NCBI GenBank assembly: GCA_002360325.1
Contig: DEQG01000066.1
Span: forward strand, 26,075-61,699
DNA length: 35,625 bases
Origin: Salinicoccus sp. UBA3372
GTDB lineage: Bacteria; Bacillota; Bacilli; Staphylococcales; Salinicoccaceae
Direction of reading: 5' to 3'
Part shown: in pieces, positions 1 to 8,106 of the stretch
How positions within the stretch are numbered: position 1 is the stretch's first letter
Layout: each line of letters opens with the position of its first letter
Position numbers and translations under genes: made by a program
The notes under the pieces: model-generated
The model's input: only the letters and a program-made list of their open reading frames with translations
The model's database searches: none
Told to the model about the DNA's origin: nothing

Positions 1-231
1 TTCGTTTTAATGAGTTTGATAAATACATACATAATCGGCCAGGTCATTTTCATACCTGAAGCAGTAATTGAACAAATATATGACCTGTCCACCTTTTTAC
101 TGACCATGGCAATGGTTGGACTTGGATTGAATGTCAGCCTGAAGGATGTACGTACTAAGGCATTCAGGCCACTCGTTGCAGTGACCATCGTTTCTGTCGG
201 GTTATCCATCTTCACATTCCTGATGGTCTGA
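1..231 (+). CDS. YeiH/UPF0324-family membrane protein, C-terminal end (partial)
   Basis: The open frame enters from the left edge, so only the last 76 residues are seen. They form hydrophobic helices, including LTMAMVGLGLNVSLKDV, followed by a terminal VAVTIVSVGLSIFTFLMV helix. The 'A-x-x-G-L-x-x-S/N' turn followed by 'FRPLVA' matches my memory of the C-terminus of the YeiH family of putative anion (sulfate) exporters. Substrate is not established for most members. It ends just before a hairpin shared with the converging RpiR gene. The N-terminal two thirds is outside the window, so start and full length cannot be judged. Confidence 0.7.
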   Translation, partial: FVLMSLINTYIIGQVIFIPEAVIEQIYDLSTFLLTMAMVGLGLNVSLKDVRTKAFRPLVAVTIVSVGLSIFTFLMV

Positions 232-239
232 TGATTAAT

Positions 240-276
240 AAAAGAGCTGAATCCCTTTAGGATTACAGCTCTTTTT
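240..276. terminator. Bidirectional rho-independent terminator
   Basis: A hairpin with arms AAAAGAGCTG and CAGCTCTTTT (plus AATCC/GGATT) is followed by a T tract on the plus strand and TTTT on the minus strand. It lies between the convergent YeiH-like and RpiR-like genes and can serve both. Confidence 0.8.
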
Positions 277-1134
277 TCATGTCATCGTAATATCTTTGTC
301 AACAATCAGCCGTCCGACTTCTTTTAAGTTTTCAGCACTGTCCTGATTGACTGTTGAACCGAATATGACCGTCAGTGTTTCTACCAGAGATATGGCAGGC
401 ACAAGCGAGTAATGATCTCCAGATCTTGCAAGCATTAAAACGTGTTTTGCATATGGAATCATTGAATTGTCAGCACTGTCGGTGATCAAAATCACATCAA
501 TGTTCTTTTCGGCACAATATTTTGCCACTTCATACGTCATTTTTGTGAACGGGGACAGGGCGATGAGAATGACCACTTCCTTATCAGATACATGATAGAG
601 ACGGTCGAATATGAAGTTCGGTTCATAACTCAGCTGCTGACATACAGGGTTGAACTCATTAATCGAGTTTTCAAGATACAGTGCGACAGATCTTGATGTT
701 CTGAGGCCGAAGACATTTATTCTCTCAGCTTCCGTCATCCTTTTAACCGCTGCGTTGATAGTTTTCTCCAAATCCTTAGTCATCGTATACTGCTGCAATT
801 GGTTGATTTTGCTCCAGGTTTTCTGAATATGATTATCATTACGTGTATCTGCTTCTTCATCCTCATTGGAAAAGTCCCACCACTTGGGTGTCTGGCTGTC
901 GATGACCACCAGATGGATATCCTTTTTGAAATCATTTAAATTATCGTATCCGAATTGTCTTATGGTTCTGAGTATCGTCGTCGTCCCGACGCCCGAATTC
1001 TCCGACATCTTTCCAATTGACTGTATTCCGAGTTCACGGTAGTTCTCCAGTATGTAGTCACTGAATTCTTTCTGCTTTTTAGGCAGTCTCTCTTTTTTAT
1101 TAATGATCTTCTGCAATAGATTTGTATCGGCCAT
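277..1134 (-). CDS. RpiR/MurR-family transcriptional regulator (HTH + SIS domain)
   Basis: A 285-residue protein of the usual size for the family. Residues about 1-77 form the HTH_6 domain (IGKMSENSGVGTTTILRTIR), which binds DNA. Residues about 120-260 form a sugar-isomerase (SIS) domain, with NVFGLRTSRSVALYLEN and VVILIALSPF, which normally senses a phosphosugar or related metabolite. The ATG is preceded by AGGAGTG at good spacing. It is transcribed away from the ornithine cyclodeaminase-family gene and shares a 172-bp intergenic region carrying inverted repeats. That layout suggests it controls that gene and itself. The effector cannot be read from sequence. RpiR members also control non-sugar catabolic genes, so a sugar role is not assumed. 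Confidence 0.85.
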   Translation of the reverse strand: MADTNLLQKIINKKERLPKKQKEFSDYILENYRELGIQSIGKMSENSGVGTTTILRTIRQFGYDNLNDFKKDIHLVVIDSQTPKWWDFSNEDEEADTRNDNHIQKTWSKINQLQQYTMTKDLEKTINAAVKRMTEAERINVFGLRTSRSVALYLENSINEFNPVCQQLSYEPNFIFDRLYHVSDKEVVILIALSPFTKMTYEVAKYCAEKNIDVILITDSADNSMIPYAKHVLMLARSGDHYSLVPAISLVETLTVIFGSTVNQDSAENLKEVGRLIVDKDITMT

Positions 1135-1157
1135 TTAATCACTCCTGAATGTTATAT

Positions 1158-1173
1158 AGGAAATAATATTCCT
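1158..1173. promoter_or_regulatory. Inverted repeat near the RpiR-family gene start
   Basis: AGGAAATAATATTCCT has perfect 5-bp arms (AGGAA/TTCCT) around a 6-bp AT centre. It lies about 24 bp upstream of the regulator's start codon, where it could act as an autoregulatory operator. No experimental motif is matched. Confidence 0.35.
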
Positions 1174-1219
1174 TTCATAAGCTTAATCGGTTGTTTTATT
1201 CCTAAAGTGGTGATATATT

Positions 1220-1246
1220 GATTGAAACTTGATCAAGGATTCAATC
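1220..1246. promoter_or_regulatory. Composite palindrome between divergent genes (candidate operator)
   Basis: Outer arms GATTGAA (1220-1226) and TTCAATC (1240-1246) surround the perfect inner palindrome CTTGATCAAG (1228-1237). It lies midway between the RpiR-type regulator and the cyclodeaminase-family gene. A nested dyad of this kind suits a dimeric or tetrameric HTH protein, and the adjacent RpiR product is the obvious candidate. That assignment is inference. Confidence 0.5.
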
Positions 1247-1256
1247 ATCAAAAATG

Positions 1257-1270
1257 TGTAAGCGTTTCTA
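1257..1270. promoter_or_regulatory. Candidate cre (CcpA) site
   Basis: TGTAAGCGTTTCTA agrees with the catabolite-responsive element consensus TGWAARCGYTWNCW at essentially every position. It lies 37 bp upstream of the cyclodeaminase-family start codon, which suggests carbon catabolite repression of that gene. Confidence 0.5.
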
Positions 1271-1306
1271 ATTATTTTAACATTTATATTATATGGAGGC
1301 AGAAAA

Positions 1307-2425
1307 ATGACAGAGAAAGTCGAACTTCTTTTTTTAAAGGAAGAGGACATGATTGAAGCTGGTGTACTGGATATGGCATCCTGCGTGAACGTGATGGAGG
1401 AAATGTTTGAACTGATGGGTAAAAAAGATTATATTCTCGGCGGACCGAATCGTAATGAACATGGCTTGATGCTGTGGTTTAATGAACAGGAACCTCATAA
1501 GAATATGCCTGTTGCCGGCCCGGACAGACGGTTCATGTCGCTGATTTCTTATTTAGGCGGCCGTTTCGACGTGATGGGAAACAAATGGTACGGGTCGAAT
1601 ATTGAGAATCAGAAGAAAAATCTCCCGAGATCCATTCATACATTTACTTTAAATGATAAGGATACAGGTGCGCCATTATCGATTATGGCGGGTAACCTGG
1701 TCAGTTCAATGAGAACTGGTGCAATCCCCGGTGTTGTCGCAAAGCATCTGGCTAAAAAGGATGCCGGGGTGATCGGAGCTGTCGGCGGCGGGGCAATCAA
1801 CCAGTCCTGCATCGACGCGATTAATACGACAGTGAATTCAGTGGAGAAGATTATTTTATTTGATATAAACGAAGAAAAGGGTAAAGTGATTGCTGAAAAG
1901 ATTAAAGACAAAACAGGCAAGCCTGTGGAAGTCGTGACGGATATCGAGAGCTGTATCAGCGAGGCTGATATTTTAACAGTCGCAACTTCCGGTGCAGTAA
2001 AACCCGTAATCGATGAGAAATTGTTGAAACCTGGCGCGTTGGTACTACTGACGGGCGCTGCAGACATCAGTGAAGAAGCATACAACAATCGCGTTGTTGC
2101 TGACTTATGGAGCATGCATGAGTCATGGATGAATGACGGTCTCGAACACCCGGATGGTCTCGAGAGCATTCGGTCATGGGCGATGTCCGGCGAGCTGCTG
2201 AAACTTGTTCACGAAGGAAAATACGACCCAGCTAAAGTCGATGATATCGGTGATATCATTTCCGGCAAGAGCTCAGGCAGACAATCTGAAGATGAAATCA
2301 TCATCACTATAATGGGCGGCCTGCCTACAGCGGATGTTGCATGGGGCTGGCAGGTTTACGAAAATGCCGTGAATAAAAACCTGGGCATAAAACTTCCTTT
2401 GTGGGAACAGTCACATTTAGTATGA
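1307..2425 (+). CDS. Ornithine cyclodeaminase/mu-crystallin family protein (tyramine oxidase subunit B-like)
   Basis: A 372-residue NAD(P)-binding protein. It has an N-terminal substrate/dimerisation region with NLVSSMRTGA (about 130-139) and a Rossmann fold with GAVGGG (about 157-162) followed by an FDINEEK acidic strand end. The family includes ornithine cyclodeaminase, alanine dehydrogenase-like enzymes and ketimine reductases. The opening (EEDMIEAGVLDM, a GGPNRNEHG segment, PVAGPDRRFM, KWYGSN) resembles, from memory, the branch annotated 'tyramine oxidase subunit B', whose biochemistry I cannot confirm. It has the strong ribosome site ATGGAGG, its own terminator downstream and a cre-like site upstream, so it is a single-gene unit. 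It is probably under control of the divergent RpiR protein and CcpA. True ornithine cyclodeaminase activity is unlikely to be safe to assume. Confidence 0.75.
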   Translation: MTEKVELLFLKEEDMIEAGVLDMASCVNVMEEMFELMGKKDYILGGPNRNEHGLMLWFNEQEPHKNMPVAGPDRRFMSLISYLGGRFDVMGNKWYGSNIENQKKNLPRSIHTFTLNDKDTGAPLSIMAGNLVSSMRTGAIPGVVAKHLAKKDAGVIGAVGGGAINQSCIDAINTTVNSVEKIILFDINEEKGKVIAEKIKDKTGKPVEVVTDIESCISEADILTVATSGAVKPVIDEKLLKPGALVLLTGAADISEEAYNNRVVADLWSMHESWMNDGLEHPDGLESIRSWAMSGELLKLVHEGKYDPAKVDDIGDIISGKSSGRQSEDEIIITIMGGLPTADVAWGWQVYENAVNKNLGIKLPLWEQSHLV

Positions 2426-2436
2426 TAAAAAGCAAA

Positions 2437-2475
2437 AGCTGCTGAAAATTTTGGGATTTTCAGCAGCTCTTTTAT
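2437..2475. terminator. Strong bidirectional terminator
   Basis: Thirteen-bp perfect arms, AGCTGCTGAAAAT and ATTTTCAGCAGCT, surround TTGGG. Both strands carry T-rich tails. It ends the plus-strand cyclodeaminase-family gene and the leftward 5-oxoproline operon. Confidence 0.9.
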
Positions 2476-2538
2476 GGTAAAGGCTATTTTCGATCTGCAC
2501 CTTTATTCTGATGTCTCCAAATCGAATTCGAGAAAAAC

Positions 2539-3306
2539 TCAATCCTTGAACTCATCATTATTAATATCTGTAATGAACATATGTCCGGGCAGGTGGGTGA
2601 TCATGACATCCGGCTTTGCATTTAACGCGACGTTCTGCGGTGTCACGCCGCATGCCCAGAATACCGGGACCTCATCTTCTTCGATATCAATCGCATCACC
2701 GTAATCCGGCTGTGCCATATTCGCTATACCAATATCTCCCGGGGTGCCGATATGAACAGGGCCGCCGTGCATATCCGGGAACTGCTCGGTAATCTCCTTC
2801 ACTTTATCCACGTCATATTTTTTAAAAGGACGCATCGAGACGACGGCCTGCCCGTGAAAGACACCTGCAGACTCGGCGTCGATATTCGTTTTATACATGG
2901 CCACATTCTTTTTCTCTTGGATATGTTTGATATCGATACCGCCGTCCAAAATCGCCTGCTCGAATGTAAAGCTGCATCCGATCAGAAATGTGACAAAATC
3001 ATCCTGCCAGTAGGATGCCACTTCATCCACCGTTTCTATCAGTTCACCGTACCTGTAAATATTATATTTCGGGATATCGGTTCTGATGTCAGAATCCTTG
3101 GCATAATGGCTTTCAAACAGTCCGTCTTCCATCACTTCTATAATAGGCACTGCCTTTTTATTTCTAAGTGCAAATAAAAGAAAATCGAATGCATATTTCC
3201 TGGGTAATATCACTAAGTTCGCCTGAACTTTATCTCCGGCGAGTCCTGATGTCGTCCCTTGATGTTCACCATTTCTTATACGTTTTCTAATAGTAGCTGC
3301 ATCCAT
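2539..3306 (-). CDS. YcsI/DUF1445-family putative hydro-lyase
   Basis: A 255-residue protein of the UPF0317 (YcsI, DUF1445) family, recognised by IRNGEHQGTTSGLAGDKVQ, DIRTDIPKYNIYRYGE, FLIGCSFTFEQAIL and WACGVTPQNVAL. The last of these, TPQNVAL, is a hallmark near the C-terminus. The frame can be extended to a TTG 18 bases upstream, but AGAGGTG lies inside that extension at correct spacing for the ATG at 3306, so the shorter form is chosen. It is the last gene of the pxp operon, directly after the NRAMP-like gene. Mammalian DGLUCY, a D-glutamate cyclase that makes 5-oxo-D-proline, carries a related domain to my knowledge. A role in supplying or isomerising 5-oxoproline is therefore plausible but unproven. 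Confidence 0.85.
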   Translation of the reverse strand: MDAATIRKRIRNGEHQGTTSGLAGDKVQANLVILPRKYAFDFLLFALRNKKAVPIIEVMEDGLFESHYAKDSDIRTDIPKYNIYRYGELIETVDEVASYWQDDFVTFLIGCSFTFEQAILDGGIDIKHIQEKKNVAMYKTNIDAESAGVFHGQAVVSMRPFKKYDVDKVKEITEQFPDMHGGPVHIGTPGDIGIANMAQPDYGDAIDIEEDEVPVFWACGVTPQNVALNAKPDVMITHLPGHMFITDINNDEFKD

Positions 3307-3324
3307 CTTATACACCTCTTTCAA

Positions 3325-4539
3325 TTAACCTGTCCATAAATCAGCAAGTCCGCCAAGTGACATCACACCGATAATCGCTGTTGCAAGAACTGCAATAACC
3401 CCCCAGATAATCATCCATGTCGGGTGACGGTAGTCTCCGACCAGTTTCTTCTTTCTCGATGCCAGCAATACCGCACCCAGCGTCAACGGCAGAATAAGTC
3501 CGTTGAATGCACCTGCAAGAATCAGCAGGGTTACCGGCTGGCCGACAACCGTGAATACCAATGTTGAAAACACAATGAATATAACAATAACCACGTTATT
3601 ATATTTGTCAAAAATATTGTGGAACGACCTTAGGAATGATGCACTTGTATAAGCCGCACCGATTACTGAAGACAGTGCTGCAGCAAGTAATACCACACCG
3701 AACACCTGCATGCCGGTGTCACCCAAAGCAAATTGGAACACAGAAGCCGGTGGATTTTCTTCGCTTAATACCGCACCCTGTGCAAGTACGCCGAGAACTG
3801 CCAGGAATAAGATCACTCTCATGACACCGGTTGTTAAAATACCATAGTTCGCTGCATGACTCACAAATCTTATATTTTGTTTGCCTGTCATGCCCGCTTC
3901 AATCAATCTGTGGGCACCGGCAAATGTGATGTAACCTCCGACAGTACCACCGACAATTGTTACAATCGGAACAAACATTCCGACAGGGTCTTCCGGCACA
4001 AAAGTTCTGAATGCCGCTTCGCCATAAGGCGGATTGGACTGAATCATGACATAGGCAGTAATACCGATCATTAAAATACCAAGTATCTGTGTCACGACGT
4101 CCATCACGGCACGTCCGTTCTTCACCAGGAAAATAAAGATCGCAAATGCACCGGCAATCGCTGCACCGAGACGAACATCCAGCCCGAATATCGCATTGAA
4201 ACCGAGCCCTGCTCCGGCAACGTTGCCGATATTGAAAGCCAGGCCACCAAGAACGATGAAGAAAGCGACCACGTAACCTAAACCCGGAGCGACTTCGTTC
4301 GCCACTTCCTGCCCGCGTTTTCCGGAAACACTGAGAACTCTCCATATATTAAGCTGTGCACCGATATCTATAATGATCGATACAACAATCGCAAATGCAA
4401 AACTTGCTAAAAACTGTTCTGTAAATACTGTTGTCTGAGTAAGAAATGCCGGGCCGATTGCTGAAGTGGCCATCAGGAATACAGAACCGAAGAGCAGTCG
4501 CCGCTGCGCGGGTGTTATTTTTGGTTTTTCATTATCCAT
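3325..4539 (-). CDS. NRAMP-superfamily transporter of the YcsG type
   Basis: A 404-residue integral membrane protein with about eleven hydrophobic helices. The first helix region reads SAIGPAFLTQTTVFTEQ. True manganese NRAMPs carry a DPGN motif there and an MPH motif in helix 6. Neither is visible here, as is usual for YcsG-type members linked to 5-oxoprolinase genes. A divalent metal substrate is therefore doubtful, and import of 5-oxoproline or a related amino acid derivative is a reasonable inference from context. It lies between pxpA and the YcsI-like gene with 29 and 18 bases of spacing, so the three are almost certainly co-transcribed. Confidence 0.8.
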   Translation of the reverse strand: MDNEKPKITPAQRRLLFGSVFLMATSAIGPAFLTQTTVFTEQFLASFAFAIVVSIIIDIGAQLNIWRVLSVSGKRGQEVANEVAPGLGYVVAFFIVLGGLAFNIGNVAGAGLGFNAIFGLDVRLGAAIAGAFAIFIFLVKNGRAVMDVVTQILGILMIGITAYVMIQSNPPYGEAAFRTFVPEDPVGMFVPIVTIVGGTVGGYITFAGAHRLIEAGMTGKQNIRFVSHAANYGILTTGVMRVILFLAVLGVLAQGAVLSEENPPASVFQFALGDTGMQVFGVVLLAAALSSVIGAAYTSASFLRSFHNIFDKYNNVVIVIFIVFSTLVFTVVGQPVTLLILAGAFNGLILPLTLGAVLLASRKKKLVGDYRHPTWMIIWGVIAVLATAIIGVMSLGGLADLWTG

Positions 4540-4568
4540 TGATTTTCCCCCTTATTTCAAAATGTTAT

Positions 4569-5327
4569 TTACATCGTTTCTATCTTAATATCATTCTTTT
4601 CAAATACATTACGTATTTCTTTTATGAAATCGAGCGCTTTTTCACCGTCTCCATGAACACAGATGCTGTCAGCCTGAATGTCTATCATATTGCCATCAAT
4701 GCTTTCCACTTTGTTTTCCTTGATCATCTTAACGACTCTTTTCACTGCCTCATCCGTATCTGTAATCATCGCACCTTCTTTTCTTCTGGAAACAAGCGTG
4801 CCATCATCTTCATAAGCACGGTCGGCAAACACTTCATGTCTCACTTCAAGGCCCGCCTCCTTGCCTGCCTTGACAAGGTTCTGATTGCTCAGTCCCATCA
4901 ATTTCAGCTTCGGATCATACTCTTTCACTGCATTCGCAATGGCCAGCGACAATTCATAATCCGTGAAAGTCGCATTGTACAACGCTCCGTGAGGTTTGAC
5001 GTGGTTGAGTTCAGCATCGTACGTTTTTGCAATTCCTTCCAGAGCCCCGAGCTGATACAACATGATTGCTCTGACTTCTTCCATTGTCATATCCATGAAA
5101 CGTCTGCCGAAACCCATCATGTCAGGAAAACCAGGATGTGCTCCAAGTCCTGTCGTACCGCTTTTTTTAATCATTTCAACCGTTTTGATCATCACACTCG
5201 GATCACTGGCGTGAAAACCGCATGCAACATTCGCGGATGATATGAGCGGGATGATTTCATCATCGTTTCCAATCGTATAATTACCGAAACTTTCACCTAA
5301 ATCTGCGTTCAAATCTACTTTATACAT
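4569..5327 (-). CDS. pxpA: 5-oxoprolinase subunit PxpA (LamB/YcsF family)
   Basis: A 252-residue protein starting MYKVDLNADLGESFG, the signature opening of the YcsF family. GFHASDPSVM, GAHPGFPDMMGFGRR and VKPHGALYN carry the conserved metal/active-site His and Asp residues. PxpA works with PxpB and PxpC to open 5-oxo-L-proline to glutamate with ATP. A longer frame starts at a TTG at 5348, but that extension contains the AGGAGG ribosome site itself, so the ATG at 5327 is taken. This leaves a 10-base gap after accC. The gene lies fifth in the leftward operon. Confidence 0.93.
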   Translation of the reverse strand: MYKVDLNADLGESFGNYTIGNDDEIIPLISSANVACGFHASDPSVMIKTVEMIKKSGTTGLGAHPGFPDMMGFGRRFMDMTMEEVRAIMLYQLGALEGIAKTYDAELNHVKPHGALYNATFTDYELSLAIANAVKEYDPKLKLMGLSNQNLVKAGKEAGLEVRHEVFADRAYEDDGTLVSRRKEGAMITDTDEAVKRVVKMIKENKVESIDGNMIDIQADSICVHGDGEKALDFIKEIRNVFEKNDIKIETM

Positions 5328-5337
5328 CTTTATCCTC

Positions 5338-6687
5338 CTAGTCTTCAATAATTTTATTGCGCTGTAAAAACTTGATATCCACTATATTTTGGATGTAATT
5401 CGGGTGCTGCATGAGATAATACTGAAAATCGAGATTCGTTTTGAGCGGACCGACGACCGTCTCATCAAGAACAAGTGTCATCTTATTGATCGCTTCCGAT
5501 CTGTCCTTACCTCTGACAATCACTTTAGCTATCATCGAATCATAATTTGGCGGAATCTTATATCCCGGGTACACTGCAGTATCCACACGGACATAACGTC
5601 CGAGAGAAAAGTGAAGCATTTCAATCTGACCGGGCGCCGGCTGGAAATTCTTTTCCGGATCCTCTGCATTGATGCGGGTTTCAATCGCAAATCCGTTAAT
5701 AGTGATGTCCTCCTGGCTGATATTCAGTTCATTGAACAGTGCGACTTCCACCTGCAGCCGGACGATGTCGACACCGGTAATCTCCTCTGTGACAGTATGT
5801 TCAACCTGGACACGCGTATTCATTTCGATGAAATAAAACTCATCTTCCTCTTCGACATATAAATACTCAACAGTGCCTGCACCGCCGTAACCGAGTTTGG
5901 CTATCGCGTCCCTCGTCGTTTCAGTGATAAATCTTCTCGACTCGCAGGATAAAATATGTGCCGGCGCTTCTTCAATCAGCTTTTGATTATTACGCTGAAT
6001 CGAACAGTCCCTTTCATACAAATGAATAGCGCCGCCATTGCCGTCTCCGACAACCTGGACTTCAATGTGCCTTGCTTTGGAAATATATTTTTCTACATAA
6101 ATCCTATCATCATTAAATGCATTTTCAGCTTCTTTTTTTGCTTCCCTGTAACTTTTTTCGAGAGAGGCTTCATCATGGACAAAGCGCATCCCCTTACCGC
6201 CGCCGCCGGAAACTGCCTTGATGACAACCGGGTAGCCTATACTTTCAATGACTTCCCTGACCGCTTCGAGACTGTCGACAACACCATCGCTGCCGGGGAT
6301 GACAGGGACACCCGCTTCTTTCATCGTGCTCCTGGCCTCTGCTTTATCACCCATCTTCTGCATGATTTCCGAAGTCGGACCGATAAAAACAATCCCTTTC
6401 TCTTCACAGCGTTTTGCAAATTCGGGCGTTTCAGATAAAAACCCGTAACCCGGATGAACCGCATCCGCTTTGCTGATTTCTGCAGCGGTGAGTATCCGGT
6501 CCATATTCAAGTAACTCTCGTTACTCTGCGGCGGACCGATGCAAAGTGCTTCATCGGCCAGTGCGACGTGAAGGCTGTCTTTGTCAGCGGTAGAATATAC
6601 AGCAACGCTTTTTATGTCCATTTCCTTTAAAGTCCGTATGATTCTCACTGCGATTTCACCACGGTTTGCAATCAGAACTTTCTTCAT
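5338..6687 (-). CDS. Biotin carboxylase subunit (AccC-like) of the pxp operon
   Basis: A 449-residue ATP-grasp protein beginning MKKVLIANRGEIAVRI. It has the glycine loop SGGGGKGMRFV (about 160-170) and the active-site segment FIEMNTRVQVEHTVTEEITG. The length matches bacterial AccC. A GTG nine bases upstream is possible, but GAGGGTGA is placed for the ATG at 6687. That ATG sits one base past the accB stop (TGACATG), which indicates translational coupling. The enzyme carboxylates biotin on the adjacent carrier using bicarbonate and ATP. No acetyl-CoA carboxyltransferase genes are nearby, so a dedicated role with PxpB/PxpC is more likely than fatty acid synthesis. The housekeeping accC is expected elsewhere. 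Confidence 0.9.
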   Translation of the reverse strand: MKKVLIANRGEIAVRIIRTLKEMDIKSVAVYSTADKDSLHVALADEALCIGPPQSNESYLNMDRILTAAEISKADAVHPGYGFLSETPEFAKRCEEKGIVFIGPTSEIMQKMGDKAEARSTMKEAGVPVIPGSDGVVDSLEAVREVIESIGYPVVIKAVSGGGGKGMRFVHDEASLEKSYREAKKEAENAFNDDRIYVEKYISKARHIEVQVVGDGNGGAIHLYERDCSIQRNNQKLIEEAPAHILSCESRRFITETTRDAIAKLGYGGAGTVEYLYVEEEDEFYFIEMNTRVQVEHTVTEEITGVDIVRLQVEVALFNELNISQEDITINGFAIETRINAEDPEKNFQPAPGQIEMLHFSLGRYVRVDTAVYPGYKIPPNYDSMIAKVIVRGKDRSEAINKMTLVLDETVVGPLKTNLDFQYYLMQHPNYIQNIVDIKFLQRNKIIED

Positions 6688-6688
6688 G

Positions 6689-7117
6689 TCATTCACCCTC
6701 TTTGCGGACAGTCATCAACACCTGATCGTACTCGACAGTGTCACCGTTTTCCACAAGAATTTCTTCTATGACTCCCGCATGCACGGAATTGACATCATTG
6801 AAAACCTTCATTGCTTCGATGAAGCCGATCTGATCACCTTTTTGGACAATGTCTCCTGCATTGACAAAGTTTTCATCAGATCCTTCTTCTTTCTGCATGT
6901 AGAAAGTACCGACCTGCGGTGCTTTAATTTCAAGTGTTTCAGCCTTATCCACACCGGTTCCCCCGGAACCCTGTTCAGAGCCGGATACGGGCGCTGACGA
7001 CTGTACGTCACCTCCTTTTTCAATGTGAATCTTCATACCTTTTTCTTCAATCTTCAGTTTTGTAAGCTCTTCCTCTTTGAATAATTTAATGAGTTCCTTC
7101 ACTTTTTTAACGTTCAT
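6689..7117 (-). CDS. Biotin carboxyl carrier protein (AccB-like)
   Basis: A 142-residue protein. Residues about 1-35 form a short helical N-terminal segment, about 36-60 a Ser/Gly-rich linker, and about 62-139 a biotinyl domain. The biotin attachment motif EAMKVFND places the modified lysine at residue 104. The protein carries biotin between the carboxylase and whatever accepts the carboxyl group. The ATG follows a GGGGGT ribosome site. The gene starts two bases after pxpC ends, and accC follows after one base. Length and layout are normal for AccB. Confidence 0.92.
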   Translation of the reverse strand: MNVKKVKELIKLFKEEELTKLKIEEKGMKIHIEKGGDVQSSAPVSGSEQGSGGTGVDKAETLEIKAPQVGTFYMQKEEGSDENFVNAGDIVQKGDQIGFIEAMKVFNDVNSVHAGVIEEILVENGDTVEYDQVLMTVRKEGE

Positions 7118-7119
7118 AA

Positions 7120-8106
7120 TTATACCCCCATCAGTTTTGAAATTTTTAAAGAAGACTCACGGCGGATCGACGTGAAATCATTTATGTCTTCAAAATATTC
7201 CCCGGAATCAATTTTCTCCGATTCTTCTTTGTAGAGTTCGGTAGCTTCCTCTACATCCATCTCTTCAAATGTAATTGTTTCTCCCGGTGATTTTTGTACC
7301 AGTTTTGGGATGTCGGCAAGCGCCACGGTTGCGATACGCACGTATCCGCCTGCAGTCTGCCTGTCATTGAGAAGAATGATGGGCTGGCCGTTTTTTGGCA
7401 CCTGTATGCTGCCAAGCTGTGTCGGCTCACTGAGTACATCGTGTCCTTCGTCCGTTTCCAGTCCGGGACCGTCCAGGCGCATACCCATCCTGTCACTGTC
7501 TTTTGTGATTTTGTATTCGGAATTGAACAGTTTTCTTTGGACATCCTCTTTAAAGCGGTCATATTGCTGGCCGGGTATGATACGGATAATATTATCGCTG
7601 TCGAACGACCTGATTTTTTTAAGTTCATGTGAAAATTCACCGCCGGCTGCCTTCAGCACATCACCGCTTTTTAACGTTCTGCCTTTGAATCCGCCGATAC
7701 CGCTTCTGCTATGTGTGGATCTGCTGCCGAGTACTTCCGGAACATCAAATCCTCCTGAAACCGCAAGGTAAGTTCTGGATCCATTTTCACACTTGCCTAT
7801 TTTCAGTGTCTCACCTTTAATCACTTTAATCGCAGTACCGTGAGTGTACAGTCTGTCATCAATTGTAACCGGCGCTTCTGCACCAGATGTAGAAATGACA
7901 ACATCTTTCTGCGCAAGCAGCTCTGCACCGTGCAAAGTCATTTCGAGAACGGCTGCATTATCTTCATTGCCGAGCAGGCGGTTGGCCAGTTTATGTGCTC
8001 TGTAATCCAATACTCCCGAAGGCGAGAAGCCAAAGGTCTGATAAGAATACCTCCCTGCATCCTGAACCGTCGTAAACATCCCCGGATTTAATACTTTGAA
8101 AGTCAT
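7120..8106 (-). CDS. pxpC: 5-oxoprolinase subunit PxpC (KipA, AHS2 domain)
   Basis: A 328-residue protein of the KipA/AHS2 family. It opens FKVLNPGMFTTVQDAGR, with the conserved TTVQDxGR motif, followed by FGFSPSGVLDY, a GGFDVPEVLGSRSTHSRSG block (about 140-158) and a PTQLGSIQVPKNGQPI block. With PxpB it forms the ATP-dependent part of 5-oxoprolinase. The same AHS2 fold forms half of the carboxyltransferase of urea carboxylase. Its ATG overlaps the pxpB stop (TAATG), so translation is coupled. In Bacillus the homologue was first named an antagonist of the sporulation kinase inhibitor KipI. The metabolic role is the better supported reading here. Confidence 0.93.
   Translation of the reverse strand: MTFKVLNPGMFTTVQDAGRYSYQTFGFSPSGVLDYRAHKLANRLLGNEDNAAVLEMTLHGAELLAQKDVVISTSGAEAPVTIDDRLYTHGTAIKVIKGETLKIGKCENGSRTYLAVSGGFDVPEVLGSRSTHSRSGIGGFKGRTLKSGDVLKAAGGEFSHELKKIRSFDSDNIIRIIPGQQYDRFKEDVQRKLFNSEYKITKDSDRMGMRLDGPGLETDEGHDVLSEPTQLGSIQVPKNGQPIILLNDRQTAGGYVRIATVALADIPKLVQKSPGETITFEEMDVEEATELYKEESEKIDSGEYFEDINDFTSIRRESSLKISKLMGV

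Noticed and set aside
3325..4539. Manganese transport by the NRAMP-like protein
   Set aside because: The DPGN and MPH metal motifs are not visible, and the gene is embedded in a 5-oxoproline operon.
4446..5240. A 264-codon plus-strand frame opposite the pxpA and NRAMP-like genes
   Set aside because: It is the antisense of two well recognised genes, shows no family motifs and has no ribosome site; it is a shadow frame.
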